This document shows, in pieces, positions 31,880 through 42,849 of a stretch of 64,000 nt of DNA. The notes beneath the pieces were generated by a model. That model was not told where the DNA came from and made no database searches. It saw nothing but the letters and a program-made list of their open reading frames with translations. The translations under genes and the position numbers were made by a program. Source of the stretch: Monilinia fructicola (lineage: Eukaryota; Ascomycota; Leotiomycetes; Helotiales; Sclerotiniaceae); assembly GCA_008692225.1 (NCBI GenBank), contig VICG01000001.1, positions 2,034,501 to 2,098,500 of the forward strand, given 5' to 3'. Positions within the stretch are counted from its first letter, which is position 1; each line of letters opens with the position of its first letter.

Positions 31880-32218
31880 ATGCATCCCCATTTATGGACC
31901 AAAGATAACTCTGCAGGTACATTTTCAATCCTTGTTTCTCGCGATATCATACATGCATTTGAGGGGAGCACATCAGGCCATTTCGACCATGTCTAATAAC
32001 ATTCAATAGCTTGCGAAGAAGTCATGGCAGCTTTGGACGAATGCCACGCTCGAGGATTCCTGTGGAAATGCATGGGAATGTGCAACGATAAGAAGACAGC
32101 AGTCAACAAGTGCTTAAGGGCGCAACGGCTAGCACGCACGGCGGCAAATCGAGAAGCTGCAAAGGTTAAGAACGAAAAGATCAAAGCGAAGTGGGCGGAG
32201 ATTGATGAAGCTTCATGA
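31880..32218 (+). CDS. CMC2: COX assembly mitochondrial protein CMC2 (twin CX9C)
   Basis: Small intermembrane-space protein needed for cytochrome c oxidase biogenesis, imported by the MIA40 relay. Exons 31880-31916 and 32010-32218 join in phase to 81 residues. The N-terminus MHPHLWTKDN is characteristic. Two C-x9-C motifs follow: CEEVMAALDEC and CNDKKTAVNKC. An extra cysteine lies between them in KCMGMC. The basic C-terminal helix (REAAKVKNEKIKAKWAEI) is typical of the family. The 93-nt intron splits the codon for the Ala before the first motif cysteine. Confidence 0.95.
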
Positions 32219-32589
32219 ATGTTCACAAATTGGACTTTACGAATAGACCCCCATGACTTGGTCGGATTGGTTTATCGAATAGTGGCGTTAATATACGAGG
32301 ACGGGGCGTTTGGATATCATTGAATATTGAATTGCATTTGCATTGCATTCTAGGGTCAGATGTATATCATAGGGACAGAAGTGCGCTTATTCGGCAGGAA
32401 GGAGGTTTGTCACATATGGGGTAGGAGATATGCTTAGTAGTCTTGCTCCCCGGTGGGAATCGAATCAACAACTCAACTCAGCCATTATTATGAATTTGCG
32501 ATGAAAGCTTGGTAAATTTTTCATTATCACATGTAGAACATTGCTTAAGCTTCGCCCAACTTCAAAAAACTCTGAACTATAGGCCCCCT
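32219..32589. other. Intergenic, between convergent CMC2 and TMEM14
   Basis: 3' regions of two small genes. I see nothing else in it. Confidence 0.5.
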
Positions 32590-33024
32590 TTACTTTTGCG
32601 CTCTGAACGCATTTCCGAAGGTAAAGAGTCCATACAAGGCGAGCAGACTTAGGCCAGCTGGTAATGGCTTCTGACTTCGGATTGCTCTTGGGATAGAAGA
32701 GCCTGCGAGGACAATGGATGCGAGGAGAGCGAGTCTATAGAAGATGATATTAGCTATGCAACAAAAGCAGATGAGGTATAGATGGTGAACAAAAGACATA
32801 CTCAACACCATAAGACTGACGATTTTGAATACGATAACCACCCACGAGGTACAAGCTTCCAACAGTGAGACCCGCAGCAACAGATGGAATACTTCCAGTT
32901 CTGACATAGCCCAGTGTTCCACCCCCCGCAGTGAGTGCCCCGAGGATATAGGCTGGTAATTCGATTCCCTAGTCATTGTTAACGCATTGAGCACCTTTAG
33001 TCAGCATAGTCATGAACGCACCAT
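32590..33024 (-). CDS. TMEM14-family small membrane protein
   Basis: Small glycine-rich protein with about four membrane segments, of the TMEM14 (UPF0136) family; human members act at the mitochondrial inner membrane in haem or fatty-acid metabolism, and the fungal role is uncertain. Exons 33024-33022, 32968-32802 and 32734-32590 give 104 residues. The first coding exon is just the ATG: the GTGCGT donor follows at once, and after a 53-nt intron the protein continues GIELPAYILGALTAGGGTLGYVRTGSIPS. Further family stretches are GSLYLVGGYRIQ and LALLASIVLAGSSIPRAIRSQKPLPAGLSLLALYGLFTFG. The start is inferred from family alignment, since no ATG lies upstream in frame within exon 2. Confidence 0.88.
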
Positions 33025-33369
33025 ATTTACAATCTTTCTCGTCCTGACTTTTGATTCAAATTGATTGATGAGAGGTTTGACACTATAATACTTTGATAGT
33101 TCTGTAGTTCTGTAATACCGTCCTTGGATTCTATGTTATTGAGCATTACAAAGCATGAAATGTCCGAAAGCTATACCCCTCGGCTGTTCCCCGTGCAGCA
33201 GACCCCTGTAAACGCTAGCTCTATCTCCATAGTAATCGCATCAAGCTTCGTGGCCTTCGAGCTATAAGCCAAAATTCGCAATTTACGACCACAACTTTCA
33301 CACTTCTCCAATTACACCCCGAATCTCGCATCCTTTCATCCCACACAAACGATAGTTCAATCTTCAACG
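33025..33369. promoter_or_regulatory. Bidirectional promoter, TMEM14 / OST2
   Basis: 345 bases between divergent start codons. A C-rich tract with ACAACTTTCACACTTCTCC lies just before the OST2 start, as is common in promoters or leaders of active fungal genes. Confidence 0.45.
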
Positions 33370-34004
33370 ATGGCTCCCAAAAAGAACGCCGCCGCCGCTG
33401 CCTCCATTGCACCACCCACCCCACAAACCACCACTAGCACCACTACAATCCCCTCATCCTCCACGCCCATTAAGATACCCTCCAAATCCTCTTCGCAGAA
33501 TCAATCGCCCCAACAAGTAGCTCTCGGTATCTGGCAGAATTACCTCGATAAAACACCACAAAGAACAAAGTTGATCGATGTGTTTATGTCATTTTTGGTT
33601 GTCGTTGGAGTTCTACAATTTGTCTACTGTATCTTGGCTGGCAATTACGTAGGTGTTCTTCCATACTTGAGATATACGAGCGCAGAGGGCATATATGACA
33701 AGCAGCGGAGAATTACAAATGTATAACAAACAGAAAGTGATTCACTAACGCAACCGTCACAGCCATTTAACGCATTTCTTTCCGGATTCTCAGCAACTGT
33801 TGGACAATTTGTTTTGACGGCTTCATTACGCATACAGACAAATGCTGAGAACAAGGCAGAGTTTAGCTCAGTATCTCCAGAGAGGTATATATGCTTCCTT
33901 CTCTAGCCAATTGGAGAGGTGCTAACGAATTACACAGGGCTTTTGCAGATTACGTATTTGGAAGCCTGATTCTACATTTCTTTTGCGTTAACTTCATCAA
34001 CTAG
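33370..34004 (+). CDS. OST2: Oligosaccharyltransferase subunit OST2 (DAD1)
   Basis: Small three-helix subunit of the ER oligosaccharyltransferase, which transfers the lipid-linked glycan to asparagine. Exons 33370-33648, 33763-33884 and 33938-34004 join in phase to 155 residues. The DAD1 core is clear: [62 protein letters not shown] and the C-terminal [20 protein letters not shown]. The first 50 residues are a low-complexity Ala/Thr/Ser/Pro extension, so the protein is longer than the roughly 110-130 residues of animal and yeast relatives. Its function sits in the same pathway as calnexin at the start of the window, but the two genes are far apart and this is not a cluster. Confidence 0.95.
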
Positions 34005-34189
34005 ATTCGTGCATGTTGGGGAAGATTTGATTAGGCGTGGGATGGCAGGTTTCGCACGGACTGTAGGATTACCAAAAGCAGGGAGGAACAAATGCCCATT
34101 TTTTTATGAACTATAACGGTGTTATTCATGTGGTACCTGCATTTTAAGTGCGGAATTACTGGCTATAGATTTACAGGGGTTCCTAGCAG

Positions 34190-35354
34190 TTAATCAACAC
34201 CACTATCATATGAATCTTTTGTCTCTGTCGGCAGTGTACTGGGTGCCGGACTTGCTGCTTTGGGTGTCCCGGCTCTTGGTGGCCCTACTGCCTTAGGAGG
34301 CGGAGGCACACCACCACTTTTCGCAGTCGGCGCATGATCTAACTCTCTACTCTTTTTCTCGCCCTCCATGAAGTAGTCATCCATGAAGCTGTTCGGAGTG
34401 TGCCCATGTTTCTTCTCTTTCTTCCTCGCAGGCGGGGCAGTTACCGGGGCCGCAAGTTCAGCGGGCACCAAGAATTCACTTGGTGCTTCTGCCACCGCAG
34501 CTGGGACAAAAAGCTGACTTGCAGCACCCTCACTTCCCATGTTCTCTCTAGGTTCTTCATTTGAAAACCTCGCGCTTTCTCCTTCAAACAAGGTTTCTCC
34601 TGGCCCAACAACGGGCTCGCTCAACGGAGCTGGCAATCTATGCAATGCCCCATACCCCAAAGTGCAACCCAGTGCCCCATCTCCACCCCAGTCTCTGCTT
34701 GGATGAATAGTAATCTCTCTTGTGACGTTATATTCATTATTATAAACGTAAAGTCGTAATGGTCGTCCAATATGGTCTTCGACCAACTCACCCAAACCAC
34801 TCTCTCCGTGTAAAACACCCTCAGGTGTGCCGAGAATATAATCACTGTAGGGAAGGAGACCCGCAAGATCGGCTGGAGAGTTCATAGGTACGTCTAAAAT
34901 ATGCCATATATTGGAAACCGTGGAGAGAGAGGTCCATTGAAGGGTCAAGCCCAGGGATGGAGTATCTGAAGGTACAGGAATGTGAAGAGTTCGTGTGCGT
35001 TGGCCCTGGAAATATTAGCTGAACGAACAAACGAGCCGCAGGGGAGGAAATACCTTTGCGCTCCAAAGACCAAGAGTTACTGAACTTCCAGCACAATTAC
35101 GTACTTCTTGCGCAAAGAGATTTGCATCTGAGTCATCCTGGATCTGATCAGTCATGCCAATAAGAGCGAACAGGATAACACACGATCATGCGTCCATTGA
35201 TTCCTATTATAAAATCAAACCAAGGTTCAACAGCTAGCTCCGAGGTCTTGTTCCTCAATACTTGAAATCCGAATGCGCTATGGCTATCCCGGTTCTGGCT
35301 GACAGGAGAGTCCGAATCTAGTCGGGAAATGAATCGGTTAAGAGCATTAAACAT
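34190..35354 (-). CDS. GRH1: GRASP-family Golgi reassembly/stacking protein (Grh1)
   Basis: Peripheral Golgi/ER-exit-site protein that tethers membranes and supports unconventional secretion. Exons 35354-35184, 35137-35054 and 35005-34190 join in phase to 356 residues. Two PDZ-like GRASP domains are visible: GFQVLRNKTSELAVEPWFDFIIGINGRMI with VTLGLWSAKGQRTRTLHIPV, then WHILDVPMNSPADLAGLLPYSDYILGTPEG with LYVYNNEYNVTREITIHPSRDWGGDGALGCTLGYGALHRLP. Residue 2 is Phe, so N-myristoylation of Gly2 as in animal GRASPs is not possible. The start MFNALNRFISRL could form an amphipathic helix, as in yeast Grh1. The C-terminal third is Pro/Ala/Ser-rich, disordered and likely phosphorylated. Confidence 0.95.
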
Positions 35355-36086
35355 GTTGATTTATGGAATGTCCTTGAAATTTCATATATCGAAGCTCTTA
35401 GGATATTCAGTCAACGTGTTGTTCTCGGGGTGCGTGCCCTTTGACAGCCTCGCAGCGATGGCCCGAGCTTCCCAAGTCAAATCATCCCTTCGTTTGCATG
35501 TGGAAGGCTGTCATCACAAATTTCAACCTTGTTGACATTTCATTCTCGTGAAGTTTTCAGCATACGGTGAACGGTGATTGGTGTGGAATTCGCCGAAGGA
35601 ATGTCAGTTATATATCCAAAGTGTTAATTCAACTATAAAAGCTAATCATTTTTAGATTGTATCGGAGTTACTTGAGTACTCGACCTATTCTCTACATTTT
35701 CTCCATTGGGTTTCAGCAAGGCTGCATGCATCCAAGGAGACTTGGCCGTAGAGAAGGAAGAAGCCCGTTTCAAGACAAAATAAATTCGCCTTGAAAAGTC
35801 CCAAGCATACCCTGGAGAACTATTGTGACGGAGAGATCCATAACTTGGCTCCCATCAGACATAGCAAATCACCAATTTCGAAACTCCATTCCGTCAGAGT
35901 GGAATCGTGACTTTCGCTTCTGCCCCCCAGAATTGGATCTACAGTACTCACCGTCGTCTGATTAAACAATAGTACGTCGTTTGCCGGCAATTCGATGTCA
36001 GTTTTTGAGTCTAATGATAGCTCCATGAACAAATCTACACTAAGTATTGAATTCGAAGTTTTGTACCTGCCCAGAAATCTACCAAA
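35355..36086. promoter_or_regulatory. Divergent intergenic region, GRASP / TGS1
   Basis: 732 bases between two divergent starts, serving both promoters. No coding exon is supported. Confidence 0.45.
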
Positions 36087-36969
36087 ATGGTGGTCAATGG
36101 CAGCAACTCGCATGGACATGCACCCGCGGTAGAATATGAAGAGAACCAAGATAATGGTGACCCTGCACAATTCGAACTAGATGACAAGTGCACGCATTAT
36201 ACCTCCTTGAAAGAAGTACCTTGGGATCTACATAAGTGAACTTCTATTTCGTGACTATTACTTCATTCAGCTGACGCTTTTCAGATATTGGCAGCAACGG
36301 TATAGCATGTTTTCTCTTTATGACTACGGTATATATATGACAGACGACGCTTGGTTTGGCGTTACCCCAGAGCCAGTTGCTAAGTAAGCGTCCCTTCTTA
36401 TATGTATATCCGTCCATGCATTCCTAACTGCTCATAGCAAAATCGCCGAGGACTATGCATCTTCTACATCACCAACAAAAAGAACTATAATAGACATATT
36501 CGCCGGTGCCGGTGGCAACTCTATTGCATTCGCCCTCTCCAATCGTTGGGATCATGTGATAGCCATTGAGAAAGATCCATCGGTCATTGCCTGCGCCGAA
36601 AATAATGCCTACATCTACGGTGTCACAAATATAACTTGGGTTAATGGCGACTGCTTCGAGTACCTTAAGACTCACGCCTCTTCTATTGATCCTTCAGAAA
36701 CGGTTATTTTTGCATCACCACCCTGGGGAGGTCCTGGCTATACCACAGAAAACATATTCGATTTAAGTACTATGCAACCATATTCTGTGCAGTATATCCA
36801 CGAAGCATGCAAAACAATGGATACGGCGTTATATCTGCCACGAACCAGCGACCTTAGACAAATCACTCAATTGTTGCCAGAGGGAAAGAAAGTTGAGCTG
36901 GTTCAGTACTGCATGGAGGGTGCAAGTAAGGCGCTCGTGGCATATATTCCAGCCATCGAATGCATTTAG
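36087..36969 (+). CDS. TGS1: Trimethylguanosine synthase (snRNA/snoRNA cap hypermethylase)
   Basis: Adds two methyl groups to the m7G cap of snRNAs and snoRNAs using S-adenosylmethionine, in nucleus or nucleolus. Exons 36087-36235, 36285-36383 and 36438-36969 join in phase to 259 residues, the size of compact fungal enzymes. The catalytic fold is clear: a leading tyrosine/tryptophan region (KYWQQRYSMFSLYDYGIYMTDDAWFGVTPE in two pieces), SAM motif I IIDIFAGAGGNSIAFA, the acidic ribose contact VIAIEKDP, and the active-site motif FASPPWGGPGY. The first 48 residues are acidic and not conserved. Introns of 49 and 54 nt have GTGAAC and GTAAGC donors. The gene converges with the HPP gene. Confidence 0.95.
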
Positions 36970-37326
36970 TATCGTCAGGTTGATGTAGGCCTCGGGAATC
37001 CGGATTAGTTCCGTGGGTTGAGGTGCCTTGAGGTTTGAGAACTGAGAGCTGTAACCTATCATTCCGTCTCTTATATAGAGATGTCAGAAGTTTTGTTGCA
37101 GATCAGCATCAACTTCTTGGGCAAACCATGAGAGCAAAATGTTTGCTACATGAGCTAGAAAAGTAAGAACTTTGCAGACTATATGGATATACAATTGGCT
37201 CATAATATCACAGTTTACGCAGCGAAATTCAATACCTTTGGGAGTCTAGGTTAGAACAGTGCAAAATATACATTATGTTGAATAGTCTCTAATGTTCATT
37301 ATTACATAATATCCATCTTCATAGCG
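36970..37326. other. Intergenic, between convergent TGS1 and HPP genes
   Basis: AT-rich 3' regions. I see nothing else in it. Confidence 0.5.
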
Positions 37327-38339
37327 TCATATAACTAATTTTCGGTCGCTCCCAACTGTTCTGGAATTTTGCAGAGCCTCCTGTAGTCTATTCTGTATCA
37401 CCTCCAATATCGCCCTCTCTTCGTACTCCAGAGATAGCCAACTCGGCACAATGATGCGATGCTTGTCAATCCTGATGGTACCTTCTTCCTGAGTGTGCCG
37501 GTTTTCGGTTGGTTCTGCCCCACTGGTACTTTCGGAAACCTTCTCAATATCCTCAACCTCTGGGCTGAGACGGTGGGGTGTCCACCCTGTAAGAGTCAGT
37601 GACTGCCTGTCAAGGAAATACTTTGAAGGAAAATAAGGAAAACAAATAAGAAAAGGCTGTATTATCATACAATATATAGGAAAGATCCTCTGGATATTGT
37701 TTACCACACAGGCAGTAGCAACCAGAAGAACGCTTCCTAATACGACTACGGGTATCAGATACCACCCTATCTCCGTGATCTCAGGTGACGTAGCGGCTAA
37801 TAAAGCAGTGGCTCCAGCAGGTGGGTGTATCGTATTCGTCAAGCCCATCACGGCAGACGATACACCGACAGAAAGAGCACCGGCGAGCCAACGCAGATTC
37901 TCAAAGTCCGCATTGAGTTGAAACAATTTCGTTATGGCAACGCCGATGATAGAAGCGAATAGCTGGCCCAAGATTGCATTTCGTGGTTGAGAAAGAGGAG
38001 AATCGATTGCATTAAATTCTAGGATTGCGGCAGCACCCTGTCGTTGTCATTAGATGTAATATCGACTTATGTAGATTCTCGATCACATACAAAACTTGCT
38101 ATAACCAACGGCGTGCCGCGCTCTTTCAGATATTTCGAGCTATAGACACCTTCAACAATTGCAATGCCGCAAAAAGCACCAATGAAAGCCCAGAGCCAGA
38201 TAACGAGCCTACTAGTTCGAGATCTATGTTTACTTCGATATCCAAGGAACCAAGAAATGGGAGTTGGGAGTATATTAAGCCTAGGAGCAGGAATAAAACG
38301 ATTGAGATATTGATCTATATCGAAATCTAGAGCGGACAT
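37327..38339 (-). CDS. HPP-family integral membrane protein
   Basis: Four- to five-helix membrane protein of the HPP family; some bacterial and plastid members transport nitrite, but the fungal function is not established. Exons 38339-38091, 38037-37671 and 37586-37327 join in phase to 291 residues. The last intron (84 nt, 37587-37670) is in frame and easily missed; removing it yields FPIYWWTPHRLS, a junction I recognise from relatives. Membrane stretches include LVIWLWAFIGAFCGIAIVEG, NAILGQLFASIIGVAITKLF, WLAGALSVGVSSAVMGLT and WYLIPVVVLGSVLLVATACV. The naming motif is TIHPPAGATALLAA. The cytosolic C-terminus is acidic, then ends in a helix (EERAILEVIQNRLQEAL). Confidence 0.9.
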
Positions 38340-40393
38340 TGGTCATGACTTACGGCCAAGAACTTTGATCAAACGAAAGTAATCAAAAATCCCAATAAAT
38401 CCCAATGATGTGAAAATGTATTGCATATAAAGGAATATCAACCTTGTAAATAATGGAAGAGAAAATGATTATAAAGCAAAGGAGAGGCAAAAGAGAATAA
38501 CAAATTATCAAACACAGCAGACAAAGCAAACAAAGCAAGTAATGCACTTTTTAACTAATGACATAAGGAAAACTCTTGAAAGTATCAACATCTCCGGGGA
38601 ACAGAACTTCACACAGACGGAATCTATGCACAACATGATTCACAAGTCTACGTAAAGTAGAAGAAAGTGAAATAAAGTGAAGGGGGAATGGAAATTCCGA
38701 ATCCGGGGTAGAACCTAGGAGTGGTGCTAACAGATGAGCAATCTATCCACAATATTATGTCAATTGAAACAGAGCACGGTATGACCTATTGGAGAAGGGA
38801 GAACCTCCGTGTCGCCAATACATATATACTTATTAGGTATTGACGGACGGATATGTGCACAGAGGGCGATGGGTATATTAATAACTGAATAAATAGATTT
38901 TGGTGTTAGTTTTAGCTCTTAGACTAGACGCGATGACAAATAGAAATTGAAAGGTCCCGTTGGTCCCCAATTGGAGTTGGAGGTGCGTCTGGGATGTGCA
39001 GAGTAGGTAGGATGTTTGGTGCCTCATGCCGCATCACTTCCCGGGGTAATTAGATCATCGATCATTCTTCAGTATCTCAATTGATATTGGAAAATCGAAC
39101 AGCCTCTTAGGTTGTCACAGTCGAATAGGCTTTTTCGACTGACATATCTCAATTTGATATACACCTAGGAAATCACGGAGGGCTTGTTAGAGCTGCGTGT
39201 TTTATTGTGGGAGTGCCAGTTCGGCTCGCCGAGGAGTAACAGTTAGCTTACGGAGAGGGAGGAGGTGGAGGGTAACATCTCACGCTCTGGTCGCATTGGC
39301 CGGATGATGTTGTCAATTTGTGATATGAAGCGGGAATAGCACTTATCTCGACTCTGAGACATCGTTCAAGTTGAGTTGATATAAATACACTCCAAGTATT
39401 CGGGAGATTGCTGGTTCCTCTGCACGGCATCACAATGAGGCACGTTTCTATAAAATTCAAATGGGAGAGTCTACACACCACAAATCAACATGAAGAATGG
39501 CTAAGCGATACTGCGCATAGCCTTCAATGTGACTTAGCAGCTGTCTACGATCGAGCTCCTTTCATTAGCTTGCGCAAAGATCTTGCCTTTAAACCGTTCG
39601 ACATTCTAGGATGTTAAAGTGCAAGGCTGGTCTATACATGAGGGCTCAACAATAGATTATAGACACTGTGCTTCATATCTGTAGTTGAATATTGCCCAGG
39701 CTATTCCCTCGATTCGCAACCCTCCTGGTTCATATTTGAGATTTCGATCTGCGCTTCCACATAAGCAACTTCACGCGACTAGGTCGCCACTAGCGATATC
39801 ACTGCAAGGTATCCATCCATTCTCTCAATCTCCATTCTATCTCGATCATCCATAAACTGACATCATGAAGTGCGCGATATCAAATGACGTCTTTCGCGCC
39901 CAAGATATTCGATAACACTAGTGTAGCAGACTGGTGGCACTTGATTGATTTTGCGTAGTTGATATAACTACAATGCCCCAATCAAATGAACTGGATTAAT
40001 GCGCTTTGGGGGTGAAGAATGGATGAAATTCTATATTTTACAAGCAAACATGTAATTCTGATCACCTCAAGATGTTACGTGCCTCCGTCTCTTGCAGTAG
40101 TCTCAACTGCGTTTCATATAGCTGATTGACTCGAGTTTTTGATCGGCTCGGCACAACCTCAACTCGGTCTGGAAAATTGAGGATGATGGATTCTTTCTTC
40201 CAAGCCGCCAGTTTGGGGGACTGGTCAGAACATAATGAGCCAACCTTCCGTACAAACGCATATATCCTGCCACATGCAGCCTCTTTCTTATATACATATA
40301 TATATCCATTCATTCCCACTTTACTGCCTACTTTTCAAATGTAGATATTATCATTTTCTGCATCCTCGATAAATCACGTTCGTGTCGTTGGCT
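38340..40393. other. Intergenic region, 2 kb, no gene seen
   Basis: HPP promoter at the left, DPH6 3' region at the right. A/G-rich sequence with AAGCAAACAAAGCAAG words lies at about 38510-38540. A TATATACATATATATAT tract lies at about 40291-40307. Short open frames have no supporting features. Confidence 0.45.
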
Positions 40394-42849
40394 CTATGTG
40401 TCCATCTCAGCACGAAATCTATTGACATCCTCCTGCTTATCCCCACTCCAGAAAATAACAACACAGCTTAATTTCAACCCTTCACCATCCCATAAACTCT
40501 TGCAAGGTATGACTCCTTTGCCTCCCCATCCTTCAGCTAAGAGCTTGTTCAAATCTAAAAGAGAGGTATCCACATAAACCAAATGGAGCAGCCCATTATC
40601 CTTGTGGTTATCCTTGAGATCATCAGGTGACGGGACACTATTGTAAGGGAAAGTAAGGATGGTGTGGCGTGTTGTTGCTGTGGTGAGTGAATTGCTATGG
40701 TGCTCTTGTGTCGATGCATCCAAGAGCTTTTGAAATAGTTAGTCTCTATAGCTCCAACAGGTTCAAAGGAAAGATGAAAAAGCACAAACATTGATAGGGC
40801 CATCACAAATTCCCAAATGCGCATGCCATTCGACTTCGCTTTCCCTCGGCAAAGATTCTACTTCTGCTGTCCAAAATGGCGGTATTATAGGAGATTCCAT
40901 TTGGAGTATAGAGTGATCAGGATATGTCGTATTATTAGTCATGTGCTCTTTTGATAGGGGGGTCGTGTTCGAGTAGCGAAATTTCTCTTCCCATAGATCA
41001 CGAGGTTCGTCGTCATCGTCGGAATCCTGGGCCTCGGAAGTATGTATTTGTTTCCAAGCTTGGTACGCGATCTTTGAACGAGTTGATGGGGAATACTGCT
41101 CAGTGGTCTGGCGAGAGGGGATGTAGATGCAAGCACTGGTGAGCCATTTGATAGACGTAGCATCTGCAATACGAAGGAGATGCTGAAGGGAGAGAACTGT
41201 GGAGACGTGGAAGTCAGGCGGTGGTGGTGACAACAAGGAAGATGATGACGTGGGAAGAAGCATGGTGTGAGAAATAAGAGGAATTTGCCCAGCAATGGTA
41301 ATGGAGTGGGAGGATGATATCGAGGACGAGAGTGAGCTAGCTTGTGAGTAAGGCCCGATGTTTGCAGGGGCCCAGTAAGAACGTGATTGTACATGTAGAG
41401 CTTTGCGGGGTGGCGACGTAGGTGATGGAATGTGTAGCGTGAGGTGCATTACTAAGGATATGTTTAGGGGCATGCAGGAGCCGCAGGCGATAGTGACGCG
41501 AGATGGGGGATTGGGGTGCGGAAAGAGCGTGCCATAGATCTGGAAATCAATTAGAGATATGCATTAATGGGTTACTGAGCTTAGGATCGACGGTACCTTG
41601 TTAATTGCCGTGAAGTCTTCCATTGAGCGTAGTATAATCGTGGTGGAGACAATATCGGTGGTTGACAGTGACGCTTGATTGAGTCGCGTTTTTGAGGGTT
41701 TCCACGACATTTTCTGCTTCTTCTGAAATTGATGAACTCGCATTTTCCGCTACAACCGTCCAGTGCAGCATATTGCCATCCTCGATGCCCTTAAGATTGG
41801 GGGATTTCAACTCCCATTCTGGCGATGCCGATGATTCGCCGTCTGCCATGCTTGACGTTGAAGGATCATGGGAATCTCCGTTTCTCCCAAGCAATGAAAG
41901 TATATCCGAGGACCTTTGATCGAATAGTTCTGGTACTCGCCAAGATTCCTTCTCGTTTTTGTCGATTTCTTTATCCACCAAAGACGCGTCGTATATCTGA
42001 AGCCAAGCAGATCCTCCACCTTCTCTCACGATCCTCGTATCTTTTGCCTCGACTGCTATCCTTTTTTTAAACAGCCAACTTGGCCCGTCCACAACGAGAG
42101 TTTTCAAACTCTCCACCCTCGCCCAATACAGCGCCGTCACCATCAATACTGAACTTTTTCATGGCTCTCTCGACCCTCCGCATCCCCGTCTCACTAGCAA
42201 CATTTTCCCACAGAAAGCTCTCATCAAGTCCACCACTCGCTACCTTGATAATCCTGGCATCTAACCCTACGGCTTGCATATCCCGTAGGAGAGAAGTTTG
42301 CATGCTGGGCGGAAGGATTGGGTATTGCCACAGGAATGAAAGAGGGATTAGTCCCAATCGTAATGCTACGGATTCAACACGCGTCCTTTGATAGGTAGAG
42401 AGTATCGCACCTGTACTAACAGCGTTTGCCTCAGGGTGAGCATCTATGATTCTTCTCAACAAAGGAATAAAAGATTCGGTCTCATCCTTCTCCGCATCTT
42501 TCTCCTTCCCTATCGGATCCCCTGCCTCAAAACTCGTGATATTCGCATGATTATAGCTTGTCCCTGTTTGGACAGCACTGCCAATAATAGCCTGACGATA
42601 TAACGGGATACCTAGGGCCTCCTCGTATAATGGTATGATCGTGTGACCTACAGTCTGGTACATGAAACTATTGAGGTCATTTTCATCATCGTGGGTGCTA
42701 TTGCCCTCTTTCGTTTGAGGCTGAGAGGGGGATGGATATAGATTTCCCAAGGCTACGATTTTGTGTCCATTTTGAATGCAATGTAATATTGAAAAGAAAC
42801 TGTCTTTCCCGCCTGATACCAAGGCTATCACGTTGAGGGACCCGGACAT
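40394..42849 (-). CDS. DPH6: Diphthine-ammonia ligase DPH6 with RidA-like C-terminal domains, two +1 frame disruptions
   Basis: ATP-dependent amidation of diphthine, the last step of diphthamide synthesis on elongation factor 2. Exons 42849-41597, 41539-40790 and 40726-40394. The PP-loop ATPase comes first (VIALVSGGKDSFFSILHCI), then LGNLYPS, FMYQTVGH, AILSTYQRTRVE, RLGLIPLSFLWQ and GEGGEFE leading into LVVDGPSWLF, the family hallmark. Two YjgF/RidA-like domains follow, with SRSYWAPANIGPYSQA in the second. As sequenced, exon 1 breaks frame twice, each time by one surplus base in an A run: 42101-42104 and 41689-41693. Discounting both makes exon 1 exactly divisible by three and gives a 777-residue protein, fitting fungal DPH6 (longer than yeast's 685). 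Either sequencing error or true lesions. Confidence 0.9.

Noticed and set aside
32450..32480. GGTGGGAATCGAATCAAC, similar to the complement of a tRNA T-arm.
   Set aside because: The T-stem does not pair and no D or anticodon arm lies upstream on the minus strand.
24746..42104. Programmed +1 ribosomal frameshifting as the main explanation for the RRN3 and DPH6 breaks.
   Set aside because: No shared slippery codon with a following stop or rare codon is seen, and two shifts per gene would be unprecedented; kept only as an alternative to test.
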